Source: Candidatus Woesearchaeota archaeon
Lineage (GTDB): Archaea > Nanobdellota > Nanobdellia > Woesearchaeales > ARS49
Reading direction: 5' to 3'
DNA length: 64,000 nucleotides
NCBI GenBank assembly: GCA_019323015.1
Contig: JAHWHY010000001.1
Location: 1 to 64,000, forward strand
Shown: one piece after another, positions 33,914-41,757 of the stretch
Position numbering within the stretch: position 1 is the stretch's first letter
Layout: the number at the start of each line of letters is the position of its first letter
Made by a program: the position numbers and the translations under genes
The notes under the pieces: model-generated
Seen by the model: only the letters and a program-made list of their open reading frames with translations
Told to the model about the DNA's origin: nothing
The model's database searches: none

Positions 33914-34985
33914 ATTTTTTTAATTTCTTTATATTTATTTTACTTCTTACACTATCTAATGCAAAATGTGTCTGCGCAGATTTGCCTATCTTAAGTATGG
34001 ATTCCTGCTTAGGACAGCTTTTTCTTAACTTTTTACAAATCAATGGAACACTAAAGAAATAAGGAACATTCAACTTGCTTTCAGCATTAATAATACTCAT
34101 TAAATTCAGGAGAGCGGCATTATCTTTATCCAGTTTCTTAAGCATTGAGAGAATCAATTTCCTGTCCCACAACTGTCCGGTCCATAACGGGCCTGCCCAA
34201 GCCATGCTCTTTTTACAGCAAACTTCCTTATTCTGAGGATGCACAACAATATCCATGCATTTATTGCAGAAAAGCAGGTATCTGTGCTTATTCAATATCT
34301 TATCAACAGCTGTCTTTGACTTAATGCACCTGAAATAAACACGCATGTAATGCCTTGTTGAATGCGAAAATATAGGCTCAAGAGCCTTGTCATACTGCGC
34401 GCCTATCAATTGAACCTTTCTAATCAATATCCTGATGCCTGTTTCATGCATCATATAATTTCTCAAAGGAGCTGCCCAATACTTTCTCTTGCAGGCAGAT
34501 ATGAAACTTCCACACAGCGCAGAAGTGTCTGTAGCGGTTACAGCAAGAACGCCATTTCTAGAGAGCCGTTTAACTGCATTATCCAAGAAAGGATTAGGAG
34601 AGCCAAAAGGATCAACATCAATATAATCAAAACCCTCGCTTTGTATAAGCAATTCATTAGCATCCTTGTTAAAGACTTTTGCTCGGACTTTATTTAATCT
34701 TAAATTCTTCTTGATAAGCTTAACAGCATCCTTGTTCTTGTCATTGACTGTTATCTCCTTAATCTTTGATGCAGGAAGCTCCTTGATAAAACGGGCAGAG
34801 CGTATGCCAGAACCTGCAAGCAAGTCAAGAATACGCAAATCCTTGTCAGAAATACTTTTCAGCAAAAGAATAGAGATATCCCTGTTTAACTTCATCTCAG
34901 GATTATAGAAAACAGGCAATTCCTTAGAAATCTTGCCGACTGAAGCGTAAAAAGAGCAAGAACCTTCTTGTAGTTTCTTTAGCAT
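33897..34985 (-). CDS. trm1: tRNA (guanine26-N2)-dimethyltransferase Trm1
   Basis: SAM-dependent methyltransferase of 362 residues that makes m2,2G26 in tRNA. The start at ATG 34985 (MLKKLQEGSCSFYAS) matches the family; the longer frame would run into the upstream gene. Motifs: NRDISILL, DLLAGSGIRSARFIKEL (SAM loop), DVDPFGSPNPFLDNAV (catalytic DPFG), VTATDTSALCG. C-terminal zinc-like cysteines occur in LFCNKCMDIVVH and CCKKS. The ATG lies 1 nt from the stop of the upstream acidic zinc-finger gene, so they are co-transcribed. Confidence 0.95.
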   Translation of the reverse strand: MLKKLQEGSCSFYASVGKISKELPVFYNPEMKLNRDISILLLKSISDKDLRILDLLAGSGIRSARFIKELPASKIKEITVNDKNKDAVKLIKKNLRLNKVRAKVFNKDANELLIQSEGFDYIDVDPFGSPNPFLDNAVKRLSRNGVLAVTATDTSALCGSFISACKRKYWAAPLRNYMMHETGIRILIRKVQLIGAQYDKALEPIFSHSTRHYMRVYFRCIKSKTAVDKILNKHRYLLFCNKCMDIVVHPQNKEVCCKKSMAWAGPLWTGQLWDRKLILSMLKKLDKDNAALLNLMSIINAESKLNVPYFFSVPLICKKLRKSCPKQESILKIGKSAQTHFALDSVRSKINIKKLKKFIQAL

Positions 34986-34986
34986 A

Positions 34987-35367
34987 TTATTTTTTCTTAG
35001 GGCCTTTCTTGGCACACTCATCACAGCAGAACCAAACAAGCTCTCCATCAATCTCTTTCTCAGTCACTTCATCTTCTTCCTGACTCAAAGGCTTGCCACA
35101 GTGCGCGCACACGCCTTTGTGGCCTTTTCCTTCTGCACCCTCTGTCCAGGCCTGCTCTGTATCAGAGACCTCATCATCCTCCAGCAGTTCTTCTCTTCCT
35201 TCTTCTGTATAAACATCAGTGTCCCTTTCACCAGTATCCATCTTTTCTTCAAACTTCTCAGAACTTTCCTCATGCTCTTCAGGAGGAAGAAAGCCATCCT
35301 TTACCTCAACTTCTTTAGGGTCTTCTTTTGGCTCGTCAAAAATTGTGCCTTTTTCTTTTTTTGCCAT
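34987..35367 (-). CDS. acidic protein with C-terminal zinc finger
   Basis: Protein of 126 residues. The first 85 residues are highly acidic and probably disordered; the C-terminus has CAHCGKPL ... WFCCDECAKKGPKKK, a TRASH/MYM-like or treble-clef zinc site, and a basic end. Followed after 1 nt by trm1. The pattern (acidic tail plus zinc finger) suggests a protein-protein or nucleic-acid adaptor; function unknown. Confidence 0.65.
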   Translation of the reverse strand: MAKKEKGTIFDEPKEDPKEVEVKDGFLPPEEHEESSEKFEEKMDTGERDTDVYTEEGREELLEDDEVSDTEQAWTEGAEGKGHKGVCAHCGKPLSQEEDEVTEKEIDGELVWFCCDECAKKGPKKK

Positions 35368-35400
35368 GGTCTTTTGTTTTCCTTAGTTTCTATTTAAACT

Positions 35401-37245
35401 TTATGCTTTTTGAAAGAACTCATCAATTTTCTTGAGATAATCCAGAGAAATCCTTAACTTCCAGTCAGAAGGAAAACACTTGAAATAACTAGGCCAGGTA
35501 TATCTTTGATCCAGAAAAACAATAACTCCCCTGTCTTTATCACTCCTGATGCACCTGCCGGCATTCTGCATTGTTTTTGTCAAAGCAGGCATGACATAAC
35601 CATAATCCCAGCCCTTTGCAAACTTTCTGTCATAATACTTAATCAGCTCTTTTGTCTCAAGATCTGGCCTGTCTAATGGAAGCCCAACAACAATAACACA
35701 CTTCAAGACACCAGGAAGATCAATCCCCTCGCCAAAAGAACCAGCAGCAACACCCAAGAGAACCGCGCTCTTGTTCTTGCTGAACCTGTTCAATAAATCC
35801 TGCTTTTCCTGCTTAGTCAGCTTGGACTGCTCATAAAAAATAGTTTTTTCAGAAGCAGGCTCAAATGATTTTGCAACCTCGTCACGCAGATAATAGCTGG
35901 GGAAATAAACTGCACAGTTTCCAGGAATCTTGTTCGTGATTTCACTGCAGACATCACTTATTGCCTTAAACTGTGCTTCACTTCGCTGAGTAAACTTTGT
36001 GGTTGTCTTTGGAACTATTAAAGTAAGCTTGTTTTTCTCTGGAAAAGGGGAAGGAAACTCTTGTTTTAAAGTATCTTCTGGAAAGCCAAGCAAATCTGCA
36101 TACATCTCTGTGGGAGACAGTGTTCCAGACATCATGATCGTGCAGTAAGCTGAATCAATCACATCTTTTGTGCTCAAAGAAGGATCAAGACAACGATGAT
36201 TCAGAAGGACATTTTCATCTTTTTTTGAGATGCTCCTGCAGAAACCAAGATCCCCATTAGGCCAGGTATCAAGGAAAGAAGCAATAGACGTCAAAGCACT
36301 TCTTTTCTGCTCCTCAAGAACAGCATCTCCTGCCAAAGTGAGATCCTCAATAAGCTCTGCATAATTTTTTATCTTGTTCGCCTCTGAAATAAACACTTCT
36401 TTTGAGACAAGCTTTTCATCACCGTCAATCATTTTTTCTGAAAATCTAGTGAGAATTGCGTTTAATTCAAACAAAGGCATCACTAACTCCTCAAAATTGA
36501 ATTTCTTTGCTTCTTTTATAGCTCTCTGGATAACCCTGCTTGATAACCTGCTGGTCAGCAGTTCACTCATCCTTGCAGGAAGATTGTGGCCTTCGTCTAT
36601 AATCAAGACAGAGTTTGCAAGCTCCTTGTTTGTTTTTGAGAAAAAATTCTCCCTGATACTTGGATTGAACAGCAAGTTGTAATCGCAGATTATCACTTTT
36701 GACTTTGCAGCAAGCTTTATTGCAACTTCATACGGGCAGACCTCTGCTTTCTCACTTATCTCAATCACCTGCTCAGTAGATATCGGGGAGATAGCTTCAA
36801 TCTCTTCCAAGGCTTTCTTGAAATTTATCTTGTTAGGGCGGGAGTTAAGATAAAACTCGCACTTGTCATCTTTTCTCAAGACCTTGCAGAACTCTGCAAA
36901 ATCAGAGGAACGCATAGAAGCAGTATTAGGCATCAAGCACATCCATTTTTTTCCGATTATAGAAGATGCAATGAATTTCAGTGCATATTGTTTTTTAATT
37001 TTTCTTAAAGTGTCAACAACAATCTTGTGCTGAGTGTGTCGTGACGTCAGAAAAAAAATTGTTATGTCCTTTGTTTTTGTAAAAGCCAGGGCAGGAGCTA
37101 TTGTTGCAGCAGTCTTTCCAAGGCCTGTGGGGGCATGAATGATAAGGCTCTTCTTGTTTTTCAAGGCAAAAAGGACTTTCTCAATTAATTCATCCTGGAT
37201 AGGCCTTACCTTTTCATGAGGAAAATAGATATCTGCAAGATTCAT
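35401..37245 (-). CDS. XPD/Rad3-type DNA helicase
   Basis: Superfamily 2 iron-sulfur helicase of 614 residues (5'-3' polarity in the family). Walker A: HAPTGLGKTAATIAPAL (about 37-53); four cysteines of the 4Fe-4S domain (MCLMP, EFCKVL, DKCEF, EVCPYE, about 103-170); DEAH-type box IDEGHNLP; helicase motifs in the second half including GSFGEGIDLPG and QNAGRCIRS (motif VI). Length somewhat under the usual XPD (about 700). Roles in the family include nucleotide-excision repair and transcription-coupled functions. Confidence 0.93.
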   Translation of the reverse strand: MNLADIYFPHEKVRPIQDELIEKVLFALKNKKSLIIHAPTGLGKTAATIAPALAFTKTKDITIFFLTSRHTQHKIVVDTLRKIKKQYALKFIASSIIGKKWMCLMPNTASMRSSDFAEFCKVLRKDDKCEFYLNSRPNKINFKKALEEIEAISPISTEQVIEISEKAEVCPYEVAIKLAAKSKVIICDYNLLFNPSIRENFFSKTNKELANSVLIIDEGHNLPARMSELLTSRLSSRVIQRAIKEAKKFNFEELVMPLFELNAILTRFSEKMIDGDEKLVSKEVFISEANKIKNYAELIEDLTLAGDAVLEEQKRSALTSIASFLDTWPNGDLGFCRSISKKDENVLLNHRCLDPSLSTKDVIDSAYCTIMMSGTLSPTEMYADLLGFPEDTLKQEFPSPFPEKNKLTLIVPKTTTKFTQRSEAQFKAISDVCSEITNKIPGNCAVYFPSYYLRDEVAKSFEPASEKTIFYEQSKLTKQEKQDLLNRFSKNKSAVLLGVAAGSFGEGIDLPGVLKCVIVVGLPLDRPDLETKELIKYYDRKFAKGWDYGYVMPALTKTMQNAGRCIRSDKDRGVIVFLDQRYTWPSYFKCFPSDWKLRISLDYLKKIDEFFQKA

Positions 37246-37322
37246 TTAAATTTTGATAATGCATTGCTTTAAATGTTTTTTGATTCTGCTCCTGAAAATT
37301 TTCCGACGAAAAACCGCATCTT

Positions 37323-37467
37323 CCGAAAGGTTTAAATATGAACTGCAATTACTTGGATACAATAAAGAGGTCTTAACTTTTTGGTTAAAAAACACTAACC
37401 GAAAGGTTTAAATATATCCTATAATATAAACATTATAGCATATATAATCGCGTCATGGGGTGGTTAT
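37323..37467 (+). promoter_or_regulatory. duplicated promoter-like motif upstream of the winged-helix gene
   Basis: CCGAAAGGTTTAAATAT occurs twice, at 37323-37339 and 37399-37415 (identical 17-mers 76 bp apart); each contains a TTTAAATA box. A further TATA-like CATATATAATC lies at 37439-37449, then GGGGTGG serves as RBS for the GTG start at 37468. GGTTA and TAACC half-sites lie just before the second copy. This fits two promoters or a pair of operator sites for autoregulation. Confidence 0.5.
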
Positions 37468-37740
37468 GTGAAAAAAAATAAAGAAATTTTCAAAGTGTTT
37501 TTCAGGGAAAAACCAGCAATGATGTTAGTTGAACTGAAAAATGCTGACAACGAAGTTTACGCATCATCCCTTGCGAAAAGCATCGACTGCACTTATTCTC
37601 ACGTTGTAAAAATACTCCAACAAATGGAGAAAGAAGGATTAATCAATTTTGACAAACAAGGAAGACTAAAACTGCTTACCTTAACTAAAAAAGGAGCAGA
37701 AATAGCCAACAGAATTGATGATGTAAGAATTCTCCTTTAA
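37468..37740 (+). CDS. winged-helix transcriptional regulator
   Basis: Protein of 90 residues with a GTG start (RBS GGGGTGG). Pattern of a MarR/ArsR-like winged helix: EIFKVFFREKPAMMLVEL, YASSLAKSIDCTYSHVVKILQQMEKEGLI (recognition helix), LLTLTKKGAEIANRI (wing and last helix). No effector domain, so it may act as a simple repressor, perhaps on its own duplicated promoter region. Followed by the convergent uS15 gene. Confidence 0.82.
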   Translation: MKKNKEIFKVFFREKPAMMLVELKNADNEVYASSLAKSIDCTYSHVVKILQQMEKEGLINFDKQGRLKLLTLTKKGAEIANRIDDVRILL

Positions 37741-37770
37741 CTTTTTTATTTTAAAAAAAAATAAAAAAAC

Positions 37771-38226
37771 TTATTCTGTATACATCTTAAGCTTTGCAGG
37801 ATCGAATTTCCAGTCAACAGGAATCTTTCCAGATTTCTTGTAATACTTTATAAGTCTCTTAATCTTGCTGTCAGTAAGCTGCATTCCCCGTTTAGCAGTC
37901 ATATCCTGCTTATTGCGTTCCAGATGCTTCCTAATAAAAACAGCACGCTTCATCAAAGCTATCAAGTCTTCTGGAAGCTCTTTTAATAATTTTTTGTCAC
38001 TTAAAATTCTTGATATAGGCTTTCCTATGATCAGTTTAACATCAGGAATACCATAAACATCCCTGAGAATAATACCTATCTCAGAACTAGTCTTGCCCCC
38101 TTTTGCAAACTTTACAATCAATAATTCAATTTCAGCAGGCTTATACCTAATCCAGGTAGGCTTTTCCTTTTTCAGAGGCTTCTTGCTCCCTGACTGGCCT
38201 TTTTTTCTTGAATGCATTCTAGACAT
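37771..38226 (-). CDS. rps15: ribosomal protein uS15
   Basis: Small-subunit ribosomal protein of 151 residues, archaeal/eukaryotic length. N-terminal basic extension MSRMHSRKKGQSGSKKP and then PTWIRYKPAEIELLIVKFAKGG, SSEIGIILRDVYGIPDVK, LKRAVFIRKHLERNKQDM and MQLTDSKIKRLIKYYKKSGK are the classic features. It binds 16S rRNA helices 20-22. Monocistronic, with a leader hairpin at 38251-38273. Confidence 0.97.
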   Translation of the reverse strand: MSRMHSRKKGQSGSKKPLKKEKPTWIRYKPAEIELLIVKFAKGGKTSSEIGIILRDVYGIPDVKLIIGKPISRILSDKKLLKELPEDLIALMKRAVFIRKHLERNKQDMTAKRGMQLTDSKIKRLIKYYKKSGKIPVDWKFDPAKLKMYTE

Positions 38227-38250
38227 TTTTCTATACCTCGCATGATTATT

Positions 38251-38273
38251 TGGAGAACAAGTAATCTTGTCTC
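38251..38273 (-). promoter_or_regulatory. hairpin in the rps15 leader
   Basis: On the rps15 strand the leader contains GGAGACAAG-ATTA-CTTG(T)TCTCC, a 9-bp stem with one bulge, about 25 nt upstream of the ATG. A TTTTTAAAG box near 38335-38343 predicts a leader of about 85 nt. This could be a feedback site for uS15, as known for bacterial S15 with other structures, but nothing proves it. Confidence 0.35.
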
Positions 38274-38347
38274 CAGCATGAGCAAGCCATTACTGACCGA
38301 CTCATCTCTCAACAGGAAAATAAATTCAGTGATGCTTTAAAAAGGTT

Positions 38348-38403
38348 TCGAAAAACAAAGTTTTTGGAACCTCACAAAATCAAAGATTTTGTGTTGGTTT
38401 TGT
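38348..38403. repeat. hairpin repeat related to the one at 55.6 kb
   Basis: A stem AACC/GGTT around CACAAAATC-AAA-GATTTTGTG lies just beyond the 3' end of the cysteine-rich lipoprotein gene. The flanking order (AAGTTTTTGG, AACCTCA, hairpin, GGTTTTGTTTTAAT) is also found at about 55604-55660, where the hairpin arms are CAAAAATT/AATTTTTG, so the arms differ but still pair. Confidence 0.5.
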
Positions 38404-38404
38404 T

Positions 38405-39136
38405 TTAATTATCTTTTTTGCAGTGGCCGCCAATATCGTCAACAGTATCAATGTAGATATTGACATTATCTCCGATCTTTTCCACTGCATCTGCTGTAAA
38501 CACATGATTAATGTCATTTACATCAATATCAATACCATTGTCCTGAAGGAAATAGTTTATCTTTACATCATAGCGCACGCCAGCAACAAAGAAAGACTCT
38601 GGCCTGTCTGGATGCACTGATTTACACTGGGTCTTGCCACTTTTAATACAAAGCACAGCCAGCCTTCCAGTAGGGACGCATCTGCAATCTGACTCGCAAT
38701 CAGCATGCATACAACAGTTTTCCTTAGGAATGCACTTCTTCTGCATTGCACAATATTTTGAGTTATCATCACAGACACACTCTCTTTTTGCAGGATCTGG
38801 AACCTCATTTAATTTGCAATTGTCTGGAATACATTTATGATCCCTGCAGCTCTCCCCAGAATCACAGTCATCCTCTGTGCAGCAGTCCTGGGTAAGGATG
38901 CACTCTCCATTGCACTTCTTGTACCCTTCATTGCAGATGCATTTGCCATTCTCACACTGGCTATTAGAACCGCAGACGACATTCATGCATGCTTCTGCAG
39001 AAGTAATCTTTGCCTCAACATCTAATTTCTTTTCAATAGGCAAATCATCAATAGCTTTTGCTGTAATAGAATCCTTAGCACAACCACTAATGAAAATCAG
39101 TACAATAAACAAACCAAACAGGATTTTAAACTTCAT
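38405..39136 (-). CDS. cysteine-rich (EGF-like) lipoprotein
   Basis: Lipoprotein of 243 residues: signal peptide with lipobox FISGC (Cys19), a short linker, then a cysteine-rich region (about 51-180) with EGF/keratin-like modules such as CGSNSQCENGKCICNEGYKKC, CCTEDDCDSGESC and CVCDDNSKYC, and a final beta-rich domain (about 190-243). About 26 cysteines imply many disulfides, so it is exposed outside the cell. Probably a surface adhesion or recognition protein; no exact family. Confidence 0.75.
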   Translation of the reverse strand: MKFKILFGLFIVLIFISGCAKDSITAKAIDDLPIEKKLDVEAKITSAEACMNVVCGSNSQCENGKCICNEGYKKCNGECILTQDCCTEDDCDSGESCRDHKCIPDNCKLNEVPDPAKRECVCDDNSKYCAMQKKCIPKENCCMHADCESDCRCVPTGRLAVLCIKSGKTQCKSVHPDRPESFFVAGVRYDVKINYFLQDNGIDIDVNDINHVFTADAVEKIGDNVNIYIDTVDDIGGHCKKDN

Positions 39137-39184
39137 TTTACACCCCCAACCTAGAAGAAAATAGTGGGTTTTTCTTTATAAAGT

Positions 39185-39898
39185 TTATTGTTTTAAAACG
39201 CGAAATTCGCTTAATTTACCCTTATTTTCCTTCATCTCAGAATCAATAACTTCTATGCTTGAATTAAGCTTGTTCTTTATAAGCCAGATATCAGAAGGAA
39301 TTATTTTTTCCTTATCTAAATCCTTGATATTGAACCACTTAAGCGTACCAGACTCAGACTGCTTGAATTCTGCATTTTCTGCCTGCATCAGCACAAAAAA
39401 ATGAATAAAGCTGTGCTTGATTATGTCCTCACCTTCAACACGCTCATACAAAACACTTGCCATTCTGTCATACTTTGCATCTATGCCTGCTTTTTCCTTA
39501 ACAACCCTTTTGGCAGTTGCACCAAATGTTTCTTCCATTTTCATTTTGCCGCCAATTAAACACCAATAATTCTGGTAAGGGCGCTTGCTTCTCTTAATCA
39601 AAAGAATCTTATCTTTATGCAGTACTGCAACAAGAACAACTGGCAAAGGGCTGAGCTCCTGGCCTGTAATGTGCGGGATGATAGGAAGATACCGCTCTGC
39701 TTTTTTTGTGAGATAATAGTAATCGTCTTTCTTTTCCAGCAATCCTTCTTCCTGCATTTTTTCTAGATGGTATGAAACCATGTTAGAACGAATCTTGATG
39801 GCTTTCTCTATCTCATTGAACTTTAGCTTTGTATTCTCTGCAAAGAGCTTGAAAATCTGCTCCCGCTCCTTCTTTACCAAACCCCCAGAGTACTTCAT
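39185..39898 (-). CDS. winged-helix regulator with degenerate Nudix domain
   Basis: Protein of 237 residues from ATG 39898 (MKYSGGLVKKEREQI; the longer frame uses a TTG with no RBS). The N-terminal winged helix (about 1-75, FNEIEKAIKIRSNMVSYHLEKMQEEGLL) is fused to a Nudix domain (about 85-215). The Nudix box GKMKMEETFGATAKRVVKEK has lost two of the three metal-binding glutamates of REUxEE (now RVVKEK), so hydrolysis is unlikely and a ligand-sensing role, as in NrtR-type regulators, is plausible. Divergent from an intact Nudix hydrolase with a shared promoter. Confidence 0.8.
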   Translation of the reverse strand: MKYSGGLVKKEREQIFKLFAENTKLKFNEIEKAIKIRSNMVSYHLEKMQEEGLLEKKDDYYYLTKKAERYLPIIPHITGQELSPLPVVLVAVLHKDKILLIKRSKRPYQNYWCLIGGKMKMEETFGATAKRVVKEKAGIDAKYDRMASVLYERVEGEDIIKHSFIHFFVLMQAENAEFKQSESGTLKWFNIKDLDKEKIIPSDIWLIKNKLNSSIEVIDSEMKENKGKLSEFRVLKQ

Positions 39899-39965
39899 AT
39901 TACTCAAATTAATTCGAGGAATTATTTAAATATTTGGGATGAATCCCTAAAAATTGGGTGAAATC
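39899..39965. promoter_or_regulatory. shared divergent promoter with two palindromes
   Basis: One symmetric TATA element (ATTATTTAAATATTT, around 39921-39935) lies about 27 nt from the leaderless start at 39898 and about 30 nt from a leader start for the gene at 39966 (RBS GGGTG, 39956-39960). It is flanked by two palindromes: AATTC-GAG-GAATT (39911-39923) and GGGAT-GA-ATCCC (39936-39947), both good operator candidates. Confidence 0.55.
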
Positions 39966-40433
39966 ATGACAAAAGAAAAAGTGCATTATGTCTCTGTAAC
40001 GGGAATAGTTAGAAAAGATGGCAGATACTTAATCTGCAAAAGAAGCGAAAAAGAGAAAGCATTTCCAGGAAAATGGTGTGTTCCAGGAGGAAAGATAGAG
40101 CACTCTGATTTTATCAATAGTCCTAAAGATACAAGCAGCCACTGGCTTGGAATATTTGAGAAAATATTAAGAAAAGAGATAAAAGAAGAGACGACACTTG
40201 ATATCAAGAACATAGGATATGTCTCAAGCCTTTGTTTTATCAGGCCAAACGGGCACTCAACTATAATTGTGAGCCTTTATGCAGACTATGACAAAGGAGA
40301 TGTTCAATTGGCTGAGGATGAGCTGACAGCGCATGCATGGGTGACACTAAAGGAAGCAAAAAAATATGACCTGATAGAGAATATATATGAGCAATTAGTG
40401 CAAGTAGATGAAATTTATTGCAAAAAGCAATAA
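39966..40433 (+). CDS. Nudix hydrolase
   Basis: Nudix hydrolase of 155 residues; ATG 39966 is preceded by GGGTG. Nudix elements: GIVRKDGRYLICKRS, PGKWCVPGGKIEHSD and the catalytic helix RKEIKEETTLDI with the glutamates of REUxEE retained (KEIKEE). The segment between GGK and the catalytic helix is longer than in the standard box, an insertion of about 15 residues. Substrate unknown (nucleotide derivative). Probably regulated by the divergent winged-helix/Nudix protein. Confidence 0.88.
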   Translation: MTKEKVHYVSVTGIVRKDGRYLICKRSEKEKAFPGKWCVPGGKIEHSDFINSPKDTSSHWLGIFEKILRKEIKEETTLDIKNIGYVSSLCFIRPNGHSTIIVSLYADYDKGDVQLAEDELTAHAWVTLKEAKKYDLIENIYEQLVQVDEIYCKKQ

Positions 40434-40465
40434 GCTTTTTATTCTCATTCTAGTAAATAGAGCAT

Positions 40466-41470
40466 ATGCAAAAAATATCAGCAGAAGAAACACTAAAACT
40501 CAAGAATGCGATAGTTATTGATACTAGGACTCCTAGAGAGTATGAAAAAGACAGAATTCCTGGGGCAATCAATATTCCAATACTGGACAATGAAGAAAGA
40601 AAAGTAGTCGGGATAATGTATAAAGAGAGTCCTGATGAAGCAACTCAAAAAGGATATGAATATTACAATAAAAAACTGCCGCGAATGACTAAAGAATTCA
40701 AGAAACTAGATAAAACTAAGAAAATAATTATTTATTGCTGGAGAGGCGGGATGCGGTCGCAAACAATAGTAAAACTAGTTGCAGATTTAGGGCTTAATGC
40801 ATTTTTACTAGAAGGCGGGTATCGTGCTTATCGAAGATATGTTCGAGAGCAACTAGAGAATTATGAACCTCCATTTACCTTTATTGTTCTTTATGGCCTT
40901 GCAGGAAGCGGCAAAACAGAGTTGATAAAGAAATTAGAGCCTTCAATTGATTTAGAAGGACTTGCGCAGCACAGAAGCTCAAACTTCGGAGCAATAGGCC
41001 TGAATCCAAGAGAGCAAAAACTATTTGAGAGCTTATTGTTTAAGAGATTAAAAGAATTAGAAAAAGAAAAGGTTGTTTTTGTTGAAGGAGAGAGCCATAA
41101 AGTAGGAAAAGTATTTATTCCAAATTCTGTCTTTAAAGCAATGAAAAAAGGAGTTGCAGTTCGAGTTGATTGTTCAATTGAGAACAGGGCAAAGCAGATA
41201 GTCAAGGATTACTTTACACATGGTGAAGAAGATAAGATAAGAGAAATAATAGTTTACCTTAAGCCGCATCTTACTAAGAAAGTTGTTGAAGAATTAATGA
41301 AACTAATGGATGAAAAAAACTATGCAGAAGTTTCAAAGATACTTCTTCTTAAGTACTATGACTCAAAATACGAGCATTATATAGGACAAGCAGGCTGTTC
41401 ATATACTGTCAGCAATGATGATATGACTTCTTGTATTAAAGAATTGAAGAAGATAGCTGGCCAGTCATAA
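40466..41470 (+). CDS. selU: tRNA 2-selenouridine synthase (SelU/MnmH)
   Basis: Protein of 334 residues joining an N-terminal rhodanese domain (about 1-125) to a P-loop domain (about 135-330). Rhodanese: DTRTPREYEKDRIPGAINIP and the catalytic Cys in IIIYCWRGGMRSQT. P-loop: LYGLAGSGKTELIKKL, then the typical QHRSSNFGAIG motif and VFVEGESHKVGKVFIP. In bacteria the enzyme replaces sulfur by selenium in 2-thiouridine-34 through a geranylated intermediate. Archaea often carry it as two split proteins; here it is a single chain like the bacterial form. No SelD is seen nearby. The tRNA-Gln(TTG) gene next to it is one of its expected substrates. Confidence 0.92.
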   Translation: MQKISAEETLKLKNAIVIDTRTPREYEKDRIPGAINIPILDNEERKVVGIMYKESPDEATQKGYEYYNKKLPRMTKEFKKLDKTKKIIIYCWRGGMRSQTIVKLVADLGLNAFLLEGGYRAYRRYVREQLENYEPPFTFIVLYGLAGSGKTELIKKLEPSIDLEGLAQHRSSNFGAIGLNPREQKLFESLLFKRLKELEKEKVVFVEGESHKVGKVFIPNSVFKAMKKGVAVRVDCSIENRAKQIVKDYFTHGEEDKIREIIVYLKPHLTKKVVEELMKLMDEKNYAEVSKILLLKYYDSKYEHYIGQAGCSYTVSNDDMTSCIKELKKIAGQS

Positions 41471-41478
41471 AAAATGAG

Positions 41479-41612
41479 TAGCCCCGGGCGGACTTTCGTA
41501 AAGCAGGAAATCCGGCTTTTATTCGAACCGCCGTCCACGCATCCAAAGTGCGCGATGATTGGCCACTACACTCCGCAAGCAAAGCATTTTTGCTTTAACT
41601 TTCTACGGGGCT
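41479..41612 (-). tRNA. tRNA-Gln(TTG) with two BHB introns
   Basis: Reading the reverse strand, acceptor arms AGCCCCG and CGGGGCT pair perfectly, anticodon arm is GCGCA-CTTTGGA-TGCGT (anticodon TTG), T-arm GGCGG-TTCGAAT-CCGCC. Two insertions must be removed. Intron 1 (41571-41602, 32 nt) interrupts the D-arm at position 10/11: 4-bp helix CCGT:GCGG, bulges AGA and AGT. Intron 2 (41493-41521, 29 nt) interrupts the T-loop: outer helix GGCGG:CCGCC, 4-bp helix TTCG:CGAA, bulges AAT and AGT. Cutting between bulge bases 2 and 3 in each case gives a 73-nt tRNA with discriminator A and no encoded CCA. A TTTATAAATA box lies upstream on this strand at about 41650-41660. Confidence 0.9.
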
Positions 41613-41757
41613 AAAAATTTAGTGGCCACCAGATTGTATAAAAAATAAGGTATTTATAAAGATTGCTTTTTTATTTGAAGTTAGGAATACTTTCGAATTA
41701 AAAGCCACTGGACATCTTTGCGCGGGATATTTAAATCAGAATTTATATAAACAAAGC

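Noticed and set aside
38251..38320. C/D box sRNA in the rps15 leader
   Set aside because: A GAGATGA resembles a C box with one mismatch, but no suitably placed D box (CTGA) and no terminal stem are visible on the same strand.
41480..41612. tRNA pseudogene rather than functional tRNA-Gln
   Set aside because: The apparent broken D- and T-arms are fully repaired when two BHB-conforming introns are removed, and all stems then pair perfectly.
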